Assembly (NCBI GenBank): GCA_910575255.1
Contig: CAJTEM010000016.1
Coordinates: forward strand, 1-64,000
Origin: Lachnospiraceae bacterium
GTDB taxonomy: Bacteria > Bacillota > Clostridia > Lachnospirales > Lachnospiraceae
Direction: 5' to 3'
DNA: 64,000 nucleotides
Each line of letters opens with the position of its first letter. The stretch's first letter is position 1. Below the pieces are notes generated by a model, which saw only the letters and a list, made by a program, of their open reading frames with translations, did not search any database and was not told the origin of the DNA. Both the position numbers and the translations under genes were made by a program. Shown in pieces: positions 1 to 7,804 of this stretch.

Positions 1-66
1 TTCCTCTTGATTTTTTCTCCTGTCTGTATCATACTGTACTTATCAACAGACAGGAGGCTTCAGCAC

Positions 67-243
67 ATGGACGAACAATTCATCAGGGAACTCAGACAGA
101 AATATATCCAAAATCCCCCGGAAGGCATGACTGCCCCGCTGGTTAAAAACATGACCGATGGTGACCTTCTGGACATGCACTATTTCCTTACCGAAGACGA
201 CGATCTGGACGATGCGTCAGAAGAAGGCTTTTACATCTTCTGA
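67..243 (+). CDS. Small acidic protein of unknown function, 58 aa
   Basis: Function not recognised. I chose the ATG at 67 because an AGGAGG box lies 9 bases upstream (52-57); the longer frame starting at base 7 has no ribosome site and would only add a hydrophobic leader that looks non-coding. The N-terminal half is mixed charge and helical, and the C-terminal half is very acidic (a run of Glu and Asp around residues 40-48) and ends in an aromatic-rich tail. It sits at the very end of an element and is followed at once by a terminator, so it is probably the last gene of that element. Confidence 0.55.
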   Translation: MDEQFIRELRQKYIQNPPEGMTAPLVKNMTDGDLLDMHYFLTEDDDLDDASEEGFYIF

Positions 244-266
244 CCTCATTGTCCGTTTTGTTGCGC

Positions 267-286
267 CCGCCTTTTGGCGGTTTTTT
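267..286 (+). terminator. Rho-independent terminator
   Basis: CCGCC, a four-T loop and GGCGG (267-280) followed by six T. It closes the small gene ending at 243. Confidence 0.8.
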
Positions 287-318
287 ATTACGTTTTCGTC
301 GTTATTCGGAGAACTTTC

Positions 319-939
319 CTATAATATAAAATAAGCCACATTAAAATCCGGCACCAGATTTTTCAGGCTGAAATCCGTTTGCACATATTCTGCACCCGGA
401 TTAATCATGGGCGCCGCAAACATCATCACGATGTAGAGCAGGGACATGATAAAGGTCGTGGTTCCTGCCAGAGTCAGCAGTCTCTTTAAAGGATTCAGAC
501 CTCGGCTGGCTATATAACAGCCTAAAAGCAGCACTCCCAGCGTAGCCAGCTGCACGTAAAGAGTCGGAAAGGAGTCATAGGTCTCCGCATTGCGAAAAAT
601 TGCCCAGCTGGCCGCCTTCAGCCCGCCGCTTCCCTTGCTGGCAATGTAGGTCACATGGCAGGCCCAATAGGTCCAGCCGGCATAATACGCCAGCTTGGCA
701 TTCGTCGTCTCATGAAGCCAGGAACTGACGCCTCCGCCCTCATTCTTAAACGCAGAACCTAATTCCCCCACCATCAGCGCATAGGGAATAAAATAGAGTG
801 CAAACATGATCAACCAACTGAGAATCACCTGAATGCCGTTAAAGTAAACAAAACCATTGACCACATTTCCAAATCCCCACACAGTTGAAAATCCCATCGA
901 CGCCAGGGCATACCACTTGATCTTCTTTGTGTCTTTCAT
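319..939 (-). pseudogene. APC-family amino-acid permease, N-terminal 206 aa only
   Basis: This would be an integral-membrane amino-acid/polyamine antiporter of the APC superfamily, related to glutamate-GABA type permeases. The visible part starts with a short cytoplasmic tail and a first helix containing the Gly-rich G-F-G-N motif typical of APC helix 1, followed by about five more membrane spans. Family members are about 450-500 residues; this copy stops after 206, right after an F-N-V-A-Y motif that normally opens the next helix. The cut coincides with the element junction near 320, so insertion removed the C-terminal half. It has a strong promoter (980-1008) and diverges from a GntR regulator that probably controls it. 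Confidence 0.8.
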
Positions 940-979
940 AAACGGAATTCCTCCATCATGTAATTATTGTATCGAACAA

Positions 980-1008
980 ATTATATCATTATTGTAAATT
1001 GTTGACAA
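980..1008 (-). promoter_or_regulatory. Sigma-A promoter of the permease gene
   Basis: On the minus strand TTGTCA (1003-1008), a 17-base spacer, then TATAAT (980-985). A ribosome site GGAGG follows before the permease ATG. The -35 box lies inside the palindrome at 991-1016. Confidence 0.8.
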
Positions 1009-1016
1009 TCTACAAT
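991..1016. promoter_or_regulatory. 26-bp palindrome, likely GntR operator
   Basis: Eleven of 13 base pairs match across the dyad. The arms are ATTGT and ACAAT outside and TTGT and ACAA inside, the kind of T-G-T/A-C-A dyad bound by FadR-subfamily GntR proteins. It covers the -35 box and spacer of the permease promoter and lies upstream of the GntR gene at 1232, so the regulator can control both. Binding by this particular protein is inference. Confidence 0.65.
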
Positions 1017-1231
1017 ATGACAGAAAACATCCATGAAAATTCTACAAATTGCCGAAGACCTGCTTATAGCAGATTTCAGCGAGCCAAGAGTTTCTACACA
1101 TCCTGCAAACGCAATCCGAGAAGCCCTTGTTTCAAGACGTATCTTCCGGAATCTCCCCGTGAAGCAGCGGAAAAACAACTGATAAAATTTTGTCCCTGGT
1201 ATCATTTACATTTGATGCCCAAACCGATATA

Positions 1232-1963
1232 ATGATGATACAAGCGCCAAAAGATCCGAAATCACAACCACCAGAAAAGAGGGCGAGCCTTGTGAGTGAA
1301 TTGTCCTATCAGACCCTGCGTGAGAATGTAGTCTCCGCCATCCGCACGAAAATCTTAAATCAGGAACTGGCTCCCGGAACCCGCATTGTGGAGCAAAGCC
1401 TTTCCAGGGAATTTGGCATCAGCCGGGGACCCATCCGGGAAGCCTTGCGCCAGCTGGAACAAGAGGGTCTGGTTGAATACACCAGAAATGCGGGATGTTC
1501 GGTAAAAGCCATCACTTTGGAAGATATCTATGAGATCTATCTTCTCCGCTCCCACTATGAGATCCTTGCCGTCCGGCTATGCAACGGGATTTTTTCTCCC
1601 GCTGAGATCGAAAAGATGAAAAAAATCCTGGCCGATATGAAGACCCTTCAAAGCGGGGAATTCGGCCGTCTGATTGCCTGTGACCATATGTTCCACCAGA
1701 TTATCATCCAAAAACCAGGTCTTCCCCGACTTTTAAAGGCCTGGAAGGAGCTGGACTACGGCAGCTACATTATCGGTTCCAACAACGATTCTAACAAAAC
1801 CGTTTTTGCAGAACACCAGTACGCCAATCACCACAGACTGATGGATTCTCTCCTGACCAAAGATACGGAGATTATCTGCCGGGCCATCTTTGACCATTAC
1901 ATGTTGCCCATGAAAAAAACCATGGAAAAAAGGGGATCGCTGCCGGATAACTTTCAATTATAG
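1232..1963 (+). CDS. GntR-family (FadR/FCD type) transcriptional regulator
   Basis: DNA-binding repressor. The N-terminal winged helix (about residues 25-90 from this start) has the GntR signature: A-P-G-T-R-I-V-E-Q-S-L, then G-I-S-R-G-P-I-R-E-A-L-R-Q-L-E-Q-E-G-L-V. The rest is a helical FCD ligand domain with metal-binding type positions (E-I-Y near residue 95, H in D-H-M-F-H-Q and the late H-H). The start is uncertain: two ATG codons lie at 1232 and 1235 and no strong ribosome site is visible; an upstream in-frame ATG exists at 1190. It diverges from the truncated permease, with a palindromic operator between them, so local control of amino-acid uptake is the simplest reading. Confidence 0.85.
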   Translation: MMIQAPKDPKSQPPEKRASLVSELSYQTLRENVVSAIRTKILNQELAPGTRIVEQSLSREFGISRGPIREALRQLEQEGLVEYTRNAGCSVKAITLEDIYEIYLLRSHYEILAVRLCNGIFSPAEIEKMKKILADMKTLQSGEFGRLIACDHMFHQIIIQKPGLPRLLKAWKELDYGSYIIGSNNDSNKTVFAEHQYANHHRLMDSLLTKDTEIICRAIFDHYMLPMKKTMEKRGSLPDNFQL

Positions 1964-2094
1964 CCATCCTTATACGGCAATCGATATATATGATTATTGA
2001 AAGCTACTCTCTTCTTCCGGGAAAAGATTGAAAACCAACCTGCGATTGATTCGTTAAATATATCCCGAAAATGAATAGAAATGAGGTGTAAAAA

Positions 2095-2859
2095 TTGTAT
2101 ACAATATTTCAAAGAACGAAAATCTCAGAACCAACCTTATTCAGTCCCTCCAACACCACCAAAAGAATAGAAAATTTCCCGGAAATTTGTGTTTCTACAT
2201 TTTCCGACAACATCATTCAAAAGTTTTCTTCCTTAGATAATGTAGAAAAAATAGCAGAACTCTGCTCTGCAAACGGCACATTACCTGTCTACCAAATCAA
2301 TTATAAGAATACTTCGATTGCTTTTTATCGATCTATGGTAGGCGCACCTGCTTGTGCTGCATGTTTTGAGGAAATCGTTGCTATGGGAGCTAAAAAGTTT
2401 GTTCTATTTGGCTCTTGTGGAATATTGGATGATAATAAGGTACAAGACAACCTTATTATCCCTGTTTCCGCTGTCCGTGATGAAGGTACAAGCTATCATT
2501 ATATAGCACCCTCACCAGAAATCGAAGCAGACTCACATTCCATTCAAATATTAGAAAACGTTTTAACACACTGTGGATATTCCTATGTAAAAGGCAGAAC
2601 ATGGACTTCGGATGCCATTTATAGAGAAACGCTCTCCGCCATTGAAGAACGCCGGCAAGAGGGCTGTCTTGCCGTAGAAATGGAATGCGCTTCTATGTTG
2701 GCAGTTTCAAAGTACAGACACATTCCTTTTATTCAATTTTTATATGGAGCAGATAACCTCAGTTCTGAAACATGGGAAATCCGAGATTTAATGTCTTATG
2801 GTCTTACCAATGCGGAAAAGTATATGGTTCTTGCTTTTGAATGTGGACTTGCCATGTAA
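2095..2859 (+). CDS. Nucleoside phosphorylase (PNP/UDP family)
   Basis: Cytosolic enzyme that splits a nucleoside with phosphate into base and ribose-1-phosphate; substrate not decidable, the motifs fit uridine phosphorylase-like members. Visible motifs: G-S-C-G-I-L (phosphate loop region, about residue 105), R-D-E-G-T-S-Y-H-Y, T-W-T-S-D-A-I-Y-R-E-T and V-E-M-E-C-A-S, the ribose-binding signature of the family. Length 254 aa is normal. The start is TTG with GAGGTG 6 bases upstream. It is poorer in GC than its neighbours and sits just inside an attachment-like site (3163), as cargo genes do in islands A and B, so it was probably acquired. Confidence 0.85.
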   Translation: MYTIFQRTKISEPTLFSPSNTTKRIENFPEICVSTFSDNIIQKFSSLDNVEKIAELCSANGTLPVYQINYKNTSIAFYRSMVGAPACAACFEEIVAMGAKKFVLFGSCGILDDNKVQDNLIIPVSAVRDEGTSYHYIAPSPEIEADSHSIQILENVLTHCGYSYVKGRTWTSDAIYRETLSAIEERRQEGCLAVEMECASMLAVSKYRHIPFIQFLYGADNLSSETWEIRDLMSYGLTNAEKYMVLAFECGLAM

Positions 2860-2860
2860 A

Positions 2861-2908
2861 AAGGCAGGTATCATGATACCTCACCGAAATCCGGTATTCA
2901 TCAAATAA
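2861..2908 (+). repeat. Post-gene repeat, copy 1 (other copy 48388-48435)
   Basis: Contains the perfect palindrome GGTATCATGATACC and ends in TCATCAAATAA. A closely similar 48-base stretch follows the unrelated gene ending at 48386. In both places it lies directly after the stop codon and before a hairpin plus TATTCGAA/ACTCGAA site, so it looks like part of the right end of one island family. Confidence 0.6.
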
Positions 2909-2937
2909 CGCAGAATGAATTTTCATTCTGCGTTATT
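2904..2937 (+). terminator. 15-bp perfect hairpin terminator
   Basis: A 15-base perfect stem (2904-2918 with 2923-2937) around a four-base loop, just after the nucleoside phosphorylase gene. Confidence 0.6.
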
Positions 2938-3120
2938 CTTCCTATATCAAGTGGGCCGCTGACCTCAAAGAAAACCATCTCCATACCATCCTTTTCGGCT
3001 TCTTCATCGGGGATACCCCCGGTACCGGTACCTTTTACGATTTCCTCGGTCGTCTGTGGCTCTCTGACAAGGATAACCTTTCCGATCCCGTCCATCCCCC
3101 GAAGGAAAAGCCCAAAAAGC
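2937..3120 (+). pseudogene. Transposase fragment (DDE type), internal piece only
   Basis: Read in the frame with codons at 2940, 2943 and so on, the stretch encodes about 60 residues with no start codon. The motif G-D-T-P-G-T-G-T-F-Y-D-F is one I associate with the front part of IS1182/IS4-like DDE transposases, followed by a Pro/Lys-rich segment. No catalytic triad and no terminal repeats are visible. It is a remnant lodged between the phosphorylase terminator and the attachment-like site. Confidence 0.45.
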
Positions 3121-3176
3121 CGGAAAGTCCGCTGTTTATGCGGCTTCCCGGCTTTCTGTTTACTATTCGAATCCGG
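3118..3176. other. Hairpin plus TATTCGAA attachment-like site
   Basis: An imperfect hairpin (about 3118-3154, arms AGCCGGAA and TTCCCGGCT) is followed by CTATTCGAATCCGG at 3163-3176. The same hairpin-plus-CTATTCGAA layout occurs at 35032-35086 and 48471-48526, and the guaA 3' end at 58974 reads TTATTCGAACTC. Probably the outer attachment site of an island of the same family; inference from similarity only. Confidence 0.45.
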
Positions 3177-3432
3177 CGTGTTCTTTGTTGTTATTAACTA
3201 TATTGATACCAGGGTCAAAAGACCTTTTGCCCCCAACATCAATTGTTTATGTTTTATACAAAAATTATTGGTAAAATCAGATTATCTCTTTAGAAATTCT
3301 TATATGTCGGAATAGCCTGTATTTCCGGGCTTTTCCGGCATTTTAGATATGGGGAGAAATTCACATATACCCTCATAAACCTTTAGGTTTTCCCTCTTGT
3401 CTGTAGTAAAAAAGTAGTAAATTGGTCTGCGG

Positions 3433-3620
3433 CTATGCTGCAATCAACCTTTCCATTTCAGCCCTTGCGGAAGCGAATGTTGCGTGTGCGTAATAGTTCA
3501 GCGTCATGGTGATGTTGGAATGTCCCATGATATACTGTAACGCTTTCGGGTTCATGCCCGCATTGGCTAAGTTGATGCAGAACGTATGCCTAAGTCATGA
3601 AATTCGTTTTTTGATTTATA
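3433..3620 (-). pseudogene. Tyrosine recombinase C-terminal fragment, frameshifted
   Basis: The frame ending at the stop 3433-3435 encodes R-H-T-F-C-I-N-L-A-N-A-G, then Q-Y-I-M-G-H-S-N and the nucleophile context L-N-Y-Y-A-H, the R-box, H and Tyr of a Tn1549-type integrase. Just before R-H-T one base is missing, so the H-D-L codons are in another frame. The rest of the gene is gone. No ORF covers it. It marks the remains of a conjugative transposon end. Confidence 0.75.
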
Positions 3621-3726
3621 TTTCATTATTACTTAGATTTTTGAAATAAATTCAAGTAATAGCCCTTTTCTTATTTCAAAATTTATGATATGCTGAAAAT
3701 AGATTTTTACTATTGAGGTATATGAG

Positions 3727-4845
3727 ATGCTTCCCTATACAGGAGACTATATTGAGCATATTGATGACAACATAGAAGATTTTAAATATTATACATTTAC
3801 CCCTCGACCTCTAATGTATGGGGACATGTATAAAATGGATGATGAACTATCTGCTTTGTTAATTGAGGCTCACCGGAATATTGGATTCCTGGAAGGGCTT
3901 CTTAAATATGCCCCAAATAAAGAGGCATTCAGCGAATTAATGCTATTAAAAGAATGCACATATTCCCTGATGGTTGACTATGATGCTCCTTCTTTCCAAG
4001 AGGTGCTTGTCAGTCGTGGGGGCAACAAAGGAGCTATTGCACGAATCAATAATCTTGAACTGGCTTATAAAGCAGCGATGGATAGGACTATTTCAGCTCC
4101 GGATTTAAGTGAACTTTGCGGAATTGCATTATATGGTGATGTAGTTAGTAAGCCGGTTGATATTAGGGACAAGCAGACTTTTTTGTTGGGTGTCAGGACG
4201 AATCTCAAATCTTACAACCCTACAGCCCCTGACGCAGTTTTGCCAGCGCTAGCAGATATTTCTGCCTATTTATATAATGACAAAGACACTGACCCATTGA
4301 TAAAGGCAGCTTTAGTTCATTATCAATTTGAAATGATACATCCATTCGAGCGATACAATGGTATCGTTGGGCGAATAATAGTCCAGATGGCACTTCGTGA
4401 TATCGCAAACGAACCATTACCGTTGATATGCTTATCTGAATACTTTTACCATAATAAGAATGAATATTTTGACTTGTTACAAACAACGCAATACAGTGGT
4501 GGTTATATTCGTTGGATTAAGTTCTTTGTAGACGCTGTAGGCAAAGCTGCAAAAAGATCAGCTCAGTTGCTGATACAGTATGAAGCTATTGTGGCCAAAG
4601 ATAAAAAACATTTAAAAGATATACGATTGCTGCCTAAGAGCGTTTGGATCGTATATGATTACCTTAAGCTCTTTCCTGTGACTAGCATTTCCCATGCTGC
4701 AAAGCAGCTGGGAAGTTCGTTCAATTCAATATCAATGGCTGTGCACGTATTGAGCGAGAATGGTATCGTCATTCAAAAAAACGATAACGTGAGGAATCGT
4801 ATTTGGGAGTATGCTTCTCTTACATCTCTTTTTATACAAGAATAA
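3727..4845 (+). CDS. Fic-fold protein with altered catalytic and inhibitory motifs
   Basis: Fic-domain proteins transfer AMP or similar groups to target proteins. Layout: N-terminal Fic_N region (about 1-120), Fic core (about 120-280) and a C-terminal winged-helix segment (about 300-372). The catalytic loop reads H-P-F-E-R-Y-N-G-I-V-G-R at about residues 217-228. The family form is HPFx(D/E)GNGRxxR, so the invariant His and second Arg remain, but the first Gly is Tyr and the first Arg is Ile. The inhibitory helix, normally (S/T)xxxE(G/N), reads S-L-M-V-D-Y here. Both changes affect the ATP phosphate contact, so AMP transfer is doubtful. AT-rich, with no toxin/antitoxin partner visible; upstream is debris, downstream is rhuM. 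Confidence 0.8.
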   Translation: MLPYTGDYIEHIDDNIEDFKYYTFTPRPLMYGDMYKMDDELSALLIEAHRNIGFLEGLLKYAPNKEAFSELMLLKECTYSLMVDYDAPSFQEVLVSRGGNKGAIARINNLELAYKAAMDRTISAPDLSELCGIALYGDVVSKPVDIRDKQTFLLGVRTNLKSYNPTAPDAVLPALADISAYLYNDKDTDPLIKAALVHYQFEMIHPFERYNGIVGRIIVQMALRDIANEPLPLICLSEYFYHNKNEYFDLLQTTQYSGGYIRWIKFFVDAVGKAAKRSAQLLIQYEAIVAKDKKHLKDIRLLPKSVWIVYDYLKLFPVTSISHAAKQLGSSFNSISMAVHVLSENGIVIQKNDNVRNRIWEYASLTSLFIQE

Positions 4846-4937
4846 TGTTCGTTTCCAGGAAATATTCGATAAGATTAAGTTACCGACTGGTTATTCCTGA
4901 ATTTCAGGCATCTATTATCTAATATTTGGAGGGCACA

Positions 4938-5921
4938 ATGACACAATCAAATATCATCATGTACACTACAGAAGATGGAGTCACAAAAACAGAAGTTACA
5001 TTTGACCATGACACGGTTTGTCTCTCCATAGATCAGATGGCCGAATTATTTCAACGGGATAAAAGTGTAATCGGAAAACATGTAAGAAATATTTTTAAAG
5101 AAGAAGAATTGACAAAAGAAGCAGTTTGGGCAAAATTTGCCTACACTGCTTCTGACGGTAAGACCTATCAGGTGGATTTCTATAATTTAGATGTTATTAT
5201 TTCCGTTGGTTATCGGGTAAAATCCCTGAGAGGAACACAGTTTAGAATATGGGCTGCTTCTATTTTGAAGGAATATATGAAAAAAGGGTTCGCATTAGAT
5301 GATGATCGACTTAAGAATCTTGGTGGCGGAAACTATTTTGATGAATTGTTAGCTCGTATCCGTGATATTCGTTCTTCTGAAAAAGTGTTTTGGAGAAAAG
5401 TTCTGGAAATATATGCAACAAGTATTGATTATGACCCAAAAGCAGAGAGTTCGATTATATTTTTTAAGCGGGTACAAAATAAAATGCACTGGGCGGCTCA
5501 TAAGCACACAGCGGCAGAAGTAATCTATCAGCGGGCAGATGCAGATAAGGACAATATGGGATTAACATCGTGGGCCGGAAGAAAGATTAAACGTTCTGAT
5601 GTAGAGGTTGCAAAGAATTATTTCGAAAAAGAAATAGATACGTTAAATAAAATCGTTACGGCGTATTTAGATATTGCGGAAGTCCATGCCTTGAATCAAG
5701 AACCAATGTATATGAGAGACTGGCTGGAAACAATTGATGACTATCTGAAAATGACAAGAAGAGATATTTTAACTACAAAAGGAAGAGTTACTCATAAACA
5801 GGCTCTTGAAAAGGCGCATGGAGAATACGACAAATATCGGAAAAAGCAGGAGGATGTCCTTTCTCCGGTGGAATGCCATTTTCTTGAAAGTATAGAAGAA
5901 TTACAAGAGTTGGAAGATTAA
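4938..5921 (+). CDS. RhuM family protein, 327 aa
   Basis: Member of the RhuM (virulence RhuM, PF13310-type) family; the molecular role is not known, though members are common in genomic islands and next to defence or toxin genes. The N-terminal half has the family pattern L-S-I-D-Q-M-A-E-L-F, then K-H-V-R-N-I and F-Y-N-L-D-V-I-I-S-V-G-Y-R-V, a DNA-binding-like module. The C-terminal half is helical and charged. I chose ATG 4938, with GGAGGG five bases upstream, over the in-frame TTG at 4926. It follows the Fic gene by about 90 bases on the same strand and may share its transcript. The dumbbell repeat element starts 64 bases after its stop. Confidence 0.85.
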   Translation: MTQSNIIMYTTEDGVTKTEVTFDHDTVCLSIDQMAELFQRDKSVIGKHVRNIFKEEELTKEAVWAKFAYTASDGKTYQVDFYNLDVIISVGYRVKSLRGTQFRIWAASILKEYMKKGFALDDDRLKNLGGGNYFDELLARIRDIRSSEKVFWRKVLEIYATSIDYDPKAESSIIFFKRVQNKMHWAAHKHTAAEVIYQRADADKDNMGLTSWAGRKIKRSDVEVAKNYFEKEIDTLNKIVTAYLDIAEVHALNQEPMYMRDWLETIDDYLKMTRRDILTTKGRVTHKQALEKAHGEYDKYRKKQEDVLSPVECHFLESIEELQELED

Positions 5922-5984
5922 AAATGATTTTGCCTAATCTGACGCAAGCAGAAAGGTGGGTTACAGAGCATGAATTATTTATCA

Positions 5985-6274
5985 GCCAAGTTTACCCTCA
6001 GTGAACAAGGGGCCACTCGGTTTTGCACCACAGATTTGCGATTCTGCCGCGTTACTGTCACTCAGCGTACGTCCAGTACGCCTCGTTCCAGTGCCTTGCA
6101 GAATCGCAAATCTGAGGCGCAAAACTCCTTCGGACCCCAAGTGCCGTATTTTGGTGGCTGGCAAGGCAACGGAATGAGGCGTACTGGACGTACGCCGATT
6201 GACGTTAACGCCGCCAGCCGCCAAAAGACGGTACTTGGGGCGAGTGTCCCCTTGTTCACTGAGGGTATATTGGC
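5985..6274. repeat. 290-bp dumbbell-shaped inverted-repeat element (MITE-like)
   Basis: Perfect 20-bp inverted ends at 5993-6012 and 6248-6267, extended outward by GCCAA/TTGGC (5985-5989, 6270-6274). Inside are two long arms. Arm 1 pairs 6021-6047 with 6098-6124 (25 of 27). Arm 2 pairs 6135-6162 with 6213-6240 (24 of 28). Each arm encloses a small hairpin with the core GCGTAC-five bases-GTACGC (6065-6081 and 6179-6195), and the two cores are reverse complements of each other. No coding capacity. No clear target duplication seen. Could be a non-autonomous transposon or a structured RNA. Confidence 0.8.
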
Positions 6275-6647
6275 ACCAATCACAGTGGCTCCAACTTCGT
6301 CCGTTTGGCATTCAAACAAATAAGCAAAATCTGTCCGGCAAGCCATAGGGTGCAGGCGGACAGATTTACGGAAAGGGTACTCCTTTCCTATCGAGAAGTT
6401 CTTTCAGTTGATCTGCCACATTATCTCTTTGATTCATATCATCTTACCCTTCATTGACACCTACCATTCATCAAGCTTCTCCCTAATCCGCCGGAACGCC
6501 AGTGATGACTGCCCTGCCTTGTCTGGTTACTTCTGCGTTTTCTCTCTGCTCCCCAATTTCCCAATCTGCCGGAAAGCCGGGGATGCCTGCCCTGCCTTGT
6601 CCGGCTGTGACCTTATTGGGAAATATATTCCAAATCTTGTTACTCTC
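6275..6647. other. Gene-free stretch with a hairpin and two direct repeats
   Basis: Contains an 11-bp perfect hairpin (6327-6337 with 6357-6367; on the minus strand it is followed by a T-rich run) and two 42-base direct repeats at 6485-6526 and 6563-6604, period 78, sharing the core TGCCCTGCCTTGTC. No convincing gene. The hairpin could end transcription of the minus-strand gene at 6648-7109. Confidence 0.5.
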
Positions 6648-7109
6648 TCAATCTTCTGGCACTGTTCCATCAGGGCACTCAATTCCTAAAATATCATAAT
6701 ATTCATTTGTAAATGAAATTTGCTCATAAGGGAATTTGCTTTGCAAATCTTTGATATACTCAAACGGGGTATCTGTCAATGCTGCATCCATCCCTTTGCG
6801 AATTGTATCCAAAACGCTTTTTACTTCGGGCCGAGCTTTATATCCCTGTTCTTCTGGACAATTAACAAAATCATCAAACATTTTCTTGTCCCACCAAATA
6901 ATCTGTTGCAGAGTATTTGTACCACCAGTGGCGAGTATCAGTCCTAAGAAATCGCAAAAATTACGGGCAATGGGATAGACAAAGTAATCGCAACAAGTTT
7001 CTGGATTAACACAGAAAACCATATCTCCAAAACCTTCAATAAAGCAGTAGTGTATGCCATTATCCCAACCAATAATTTCAGCTCCAATAGGTGTGCAAAA
7101 ACATGGCAT
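6648..7109 (-). CDS. Conserved-looking protein of unknown function, 153 aa
   Basis: Not assigned. I chose the ATG at 7109 because GGGAGG precedes it; the frame is open upstream but reads like non-coding sequence there. The protein is soluble, rich in aromatic and acidic residues, with D-M-V-F-C-V-N-P-E, then a Tyr/Phe-rich segment ending Y-P-I-A-R-N-F-C-D-F and I-I-W-W-D-K near the middle. Several Cys in the first half (C-F-C, C-V, C-C) could be chance. It is the last gene of the minus-strand operon led by the LytTR system. The general look is that of small immunity or SMI1/KNR4-like proteins, but I cannot name a family. Confidence 0.6.
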   Translation of the reverse strand: MPCFCTPIGAEIIGWDNGIHYCFIEGFGDMVFCVNPETCCDYFVYPIARNFCDFLGLILATGGTNTLQQIIWWDKKMFDDFVNCPEEQGYKARPEVKSVLDTIRKGMDAALTDTPFEYIKDLQSKFPYEQISFTNEYYDILGIECPDGTVPED

Positions 7110-7211
7110 TCTCCCTCCCTTCACTGCTTTCCCATTCAGAGCCGCGCCCTCGCCTCCGGGCAGACCGCAGAGGCAAAGCATTATGCGCCTCTGCGAAATA
7201 GGGTGTAAGGA

Positions 7212-7781
7212 TTATACCTGTATATCCAACCCTTCCACCGTGCCGGATTTTCCTGACACCATTGACGTGATGCTCTCATCCGCAAAAATCTCATCCAGCA
7301 CATCAGACGGAATTGGTTTGCCATGCGTCCATCCAGGCACCCTTTCTTTCACGGCATTGGCTACCTTCCTCCCAATGCTTATCTCCAACTGCCCTAAAGT
7401 CCATGCCGCCGCTACCCGGTCTTCCTTCTTTAATGTCTTATAATAATTATTTTTTGCCTGAGCCATTTCTTCCCACTCTGCCTCATTATCACCGGACATT
7501 CCATTGTATTTATAATACGCATCCTTCACGCTGTTAAAAACGCGCTGCTTCATCTCATCAGATACCTTGATGATCTTCCTCGCATTGGGATTGTTGGTAA
7601 CGCACATTCCTTCTACGCCATAAGAATTTTTCCTATGTCCGGTAAGCTGGTCTTCCAGCGTATTCCTGCCGCCCGCACTGGATCGCTTTGCCCCGGCAAA
7701 AGGCATATTCATGTTTGCTTTGCCGCCGTTCATCCTTGATAAAAACTGCCAGATTCCCTGGCTGTTATTTCCTATACGCAT
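7212..7781 (-). CDS. LD-tail family protein, 189 aa (paralogue 1)
   Basis: Unknown function. The start at 7781 (M-R-I-G-N-N-S) matches that of its neighbour 7805-8377, and a ribosome site GGAGGG precedes it. Layout: N-terminal M-R-I-G-N-N-S-Q-G-I-W with a short amphipathic helix, G-G-K-A-N, then P-F-A-G-A and N-S-Y-G-V-E-G-M, the V-S-D-E-M-K-Q block, N-G-M-S-G-D-N, W-T-L-G-Q-L, and finally L-D-E-I-F-A-D-E-S and the tail G-L-D-I-Q-V. No signal peptide or membrane span. It resembles its neighbour throughout, so the two arose by duplication. Possibly DUF3879-related; not certain. Member of the LytTR-led operon. Confidence 0.7.
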   Translation of the reverse strand: MRIGNNSQGIWQFLSRMNGGKANMNMPFAGAKRSSAGGRNTLEDQLTGHRKNSYGVEGMCVTNNPNARKIIKVSDEMKQRVFNSVKDAYYKYNGMSGDNEAEWEEMAQAKNNYYKTLKKEDRVAAAWTLGQLEISIGRKVANAVKERVPGWTHGKPIPSDVLDEIFADESITSMVSGKSGTVEGLDIQV

Positions 7782-7804
7782 AATAAATCCCTCCTGCATC
7801 AATA

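Larger units (their letters stand above)
1..320. mobile_element. End of an integrated element that cuts the permease gene
   Basis: Only the last 300 or so bases are in the window. They hold one small gene and its terminator. The permease gene on the other strand (319-939) reads normally until about base 325 and then meets a stop codon supplied by this side, so the junction lies near 310-325. Inferred to be the end of an integrative element or genomic island; its body lies outside the window. Confidence 0.5.

Noticed and set aside
5970-6346. Protein-coding ORFs across the dumbbell element
   Set aside because: Open frames on both strands there are by-products of the inverted repeats and mirror one another; no ribosome sites.
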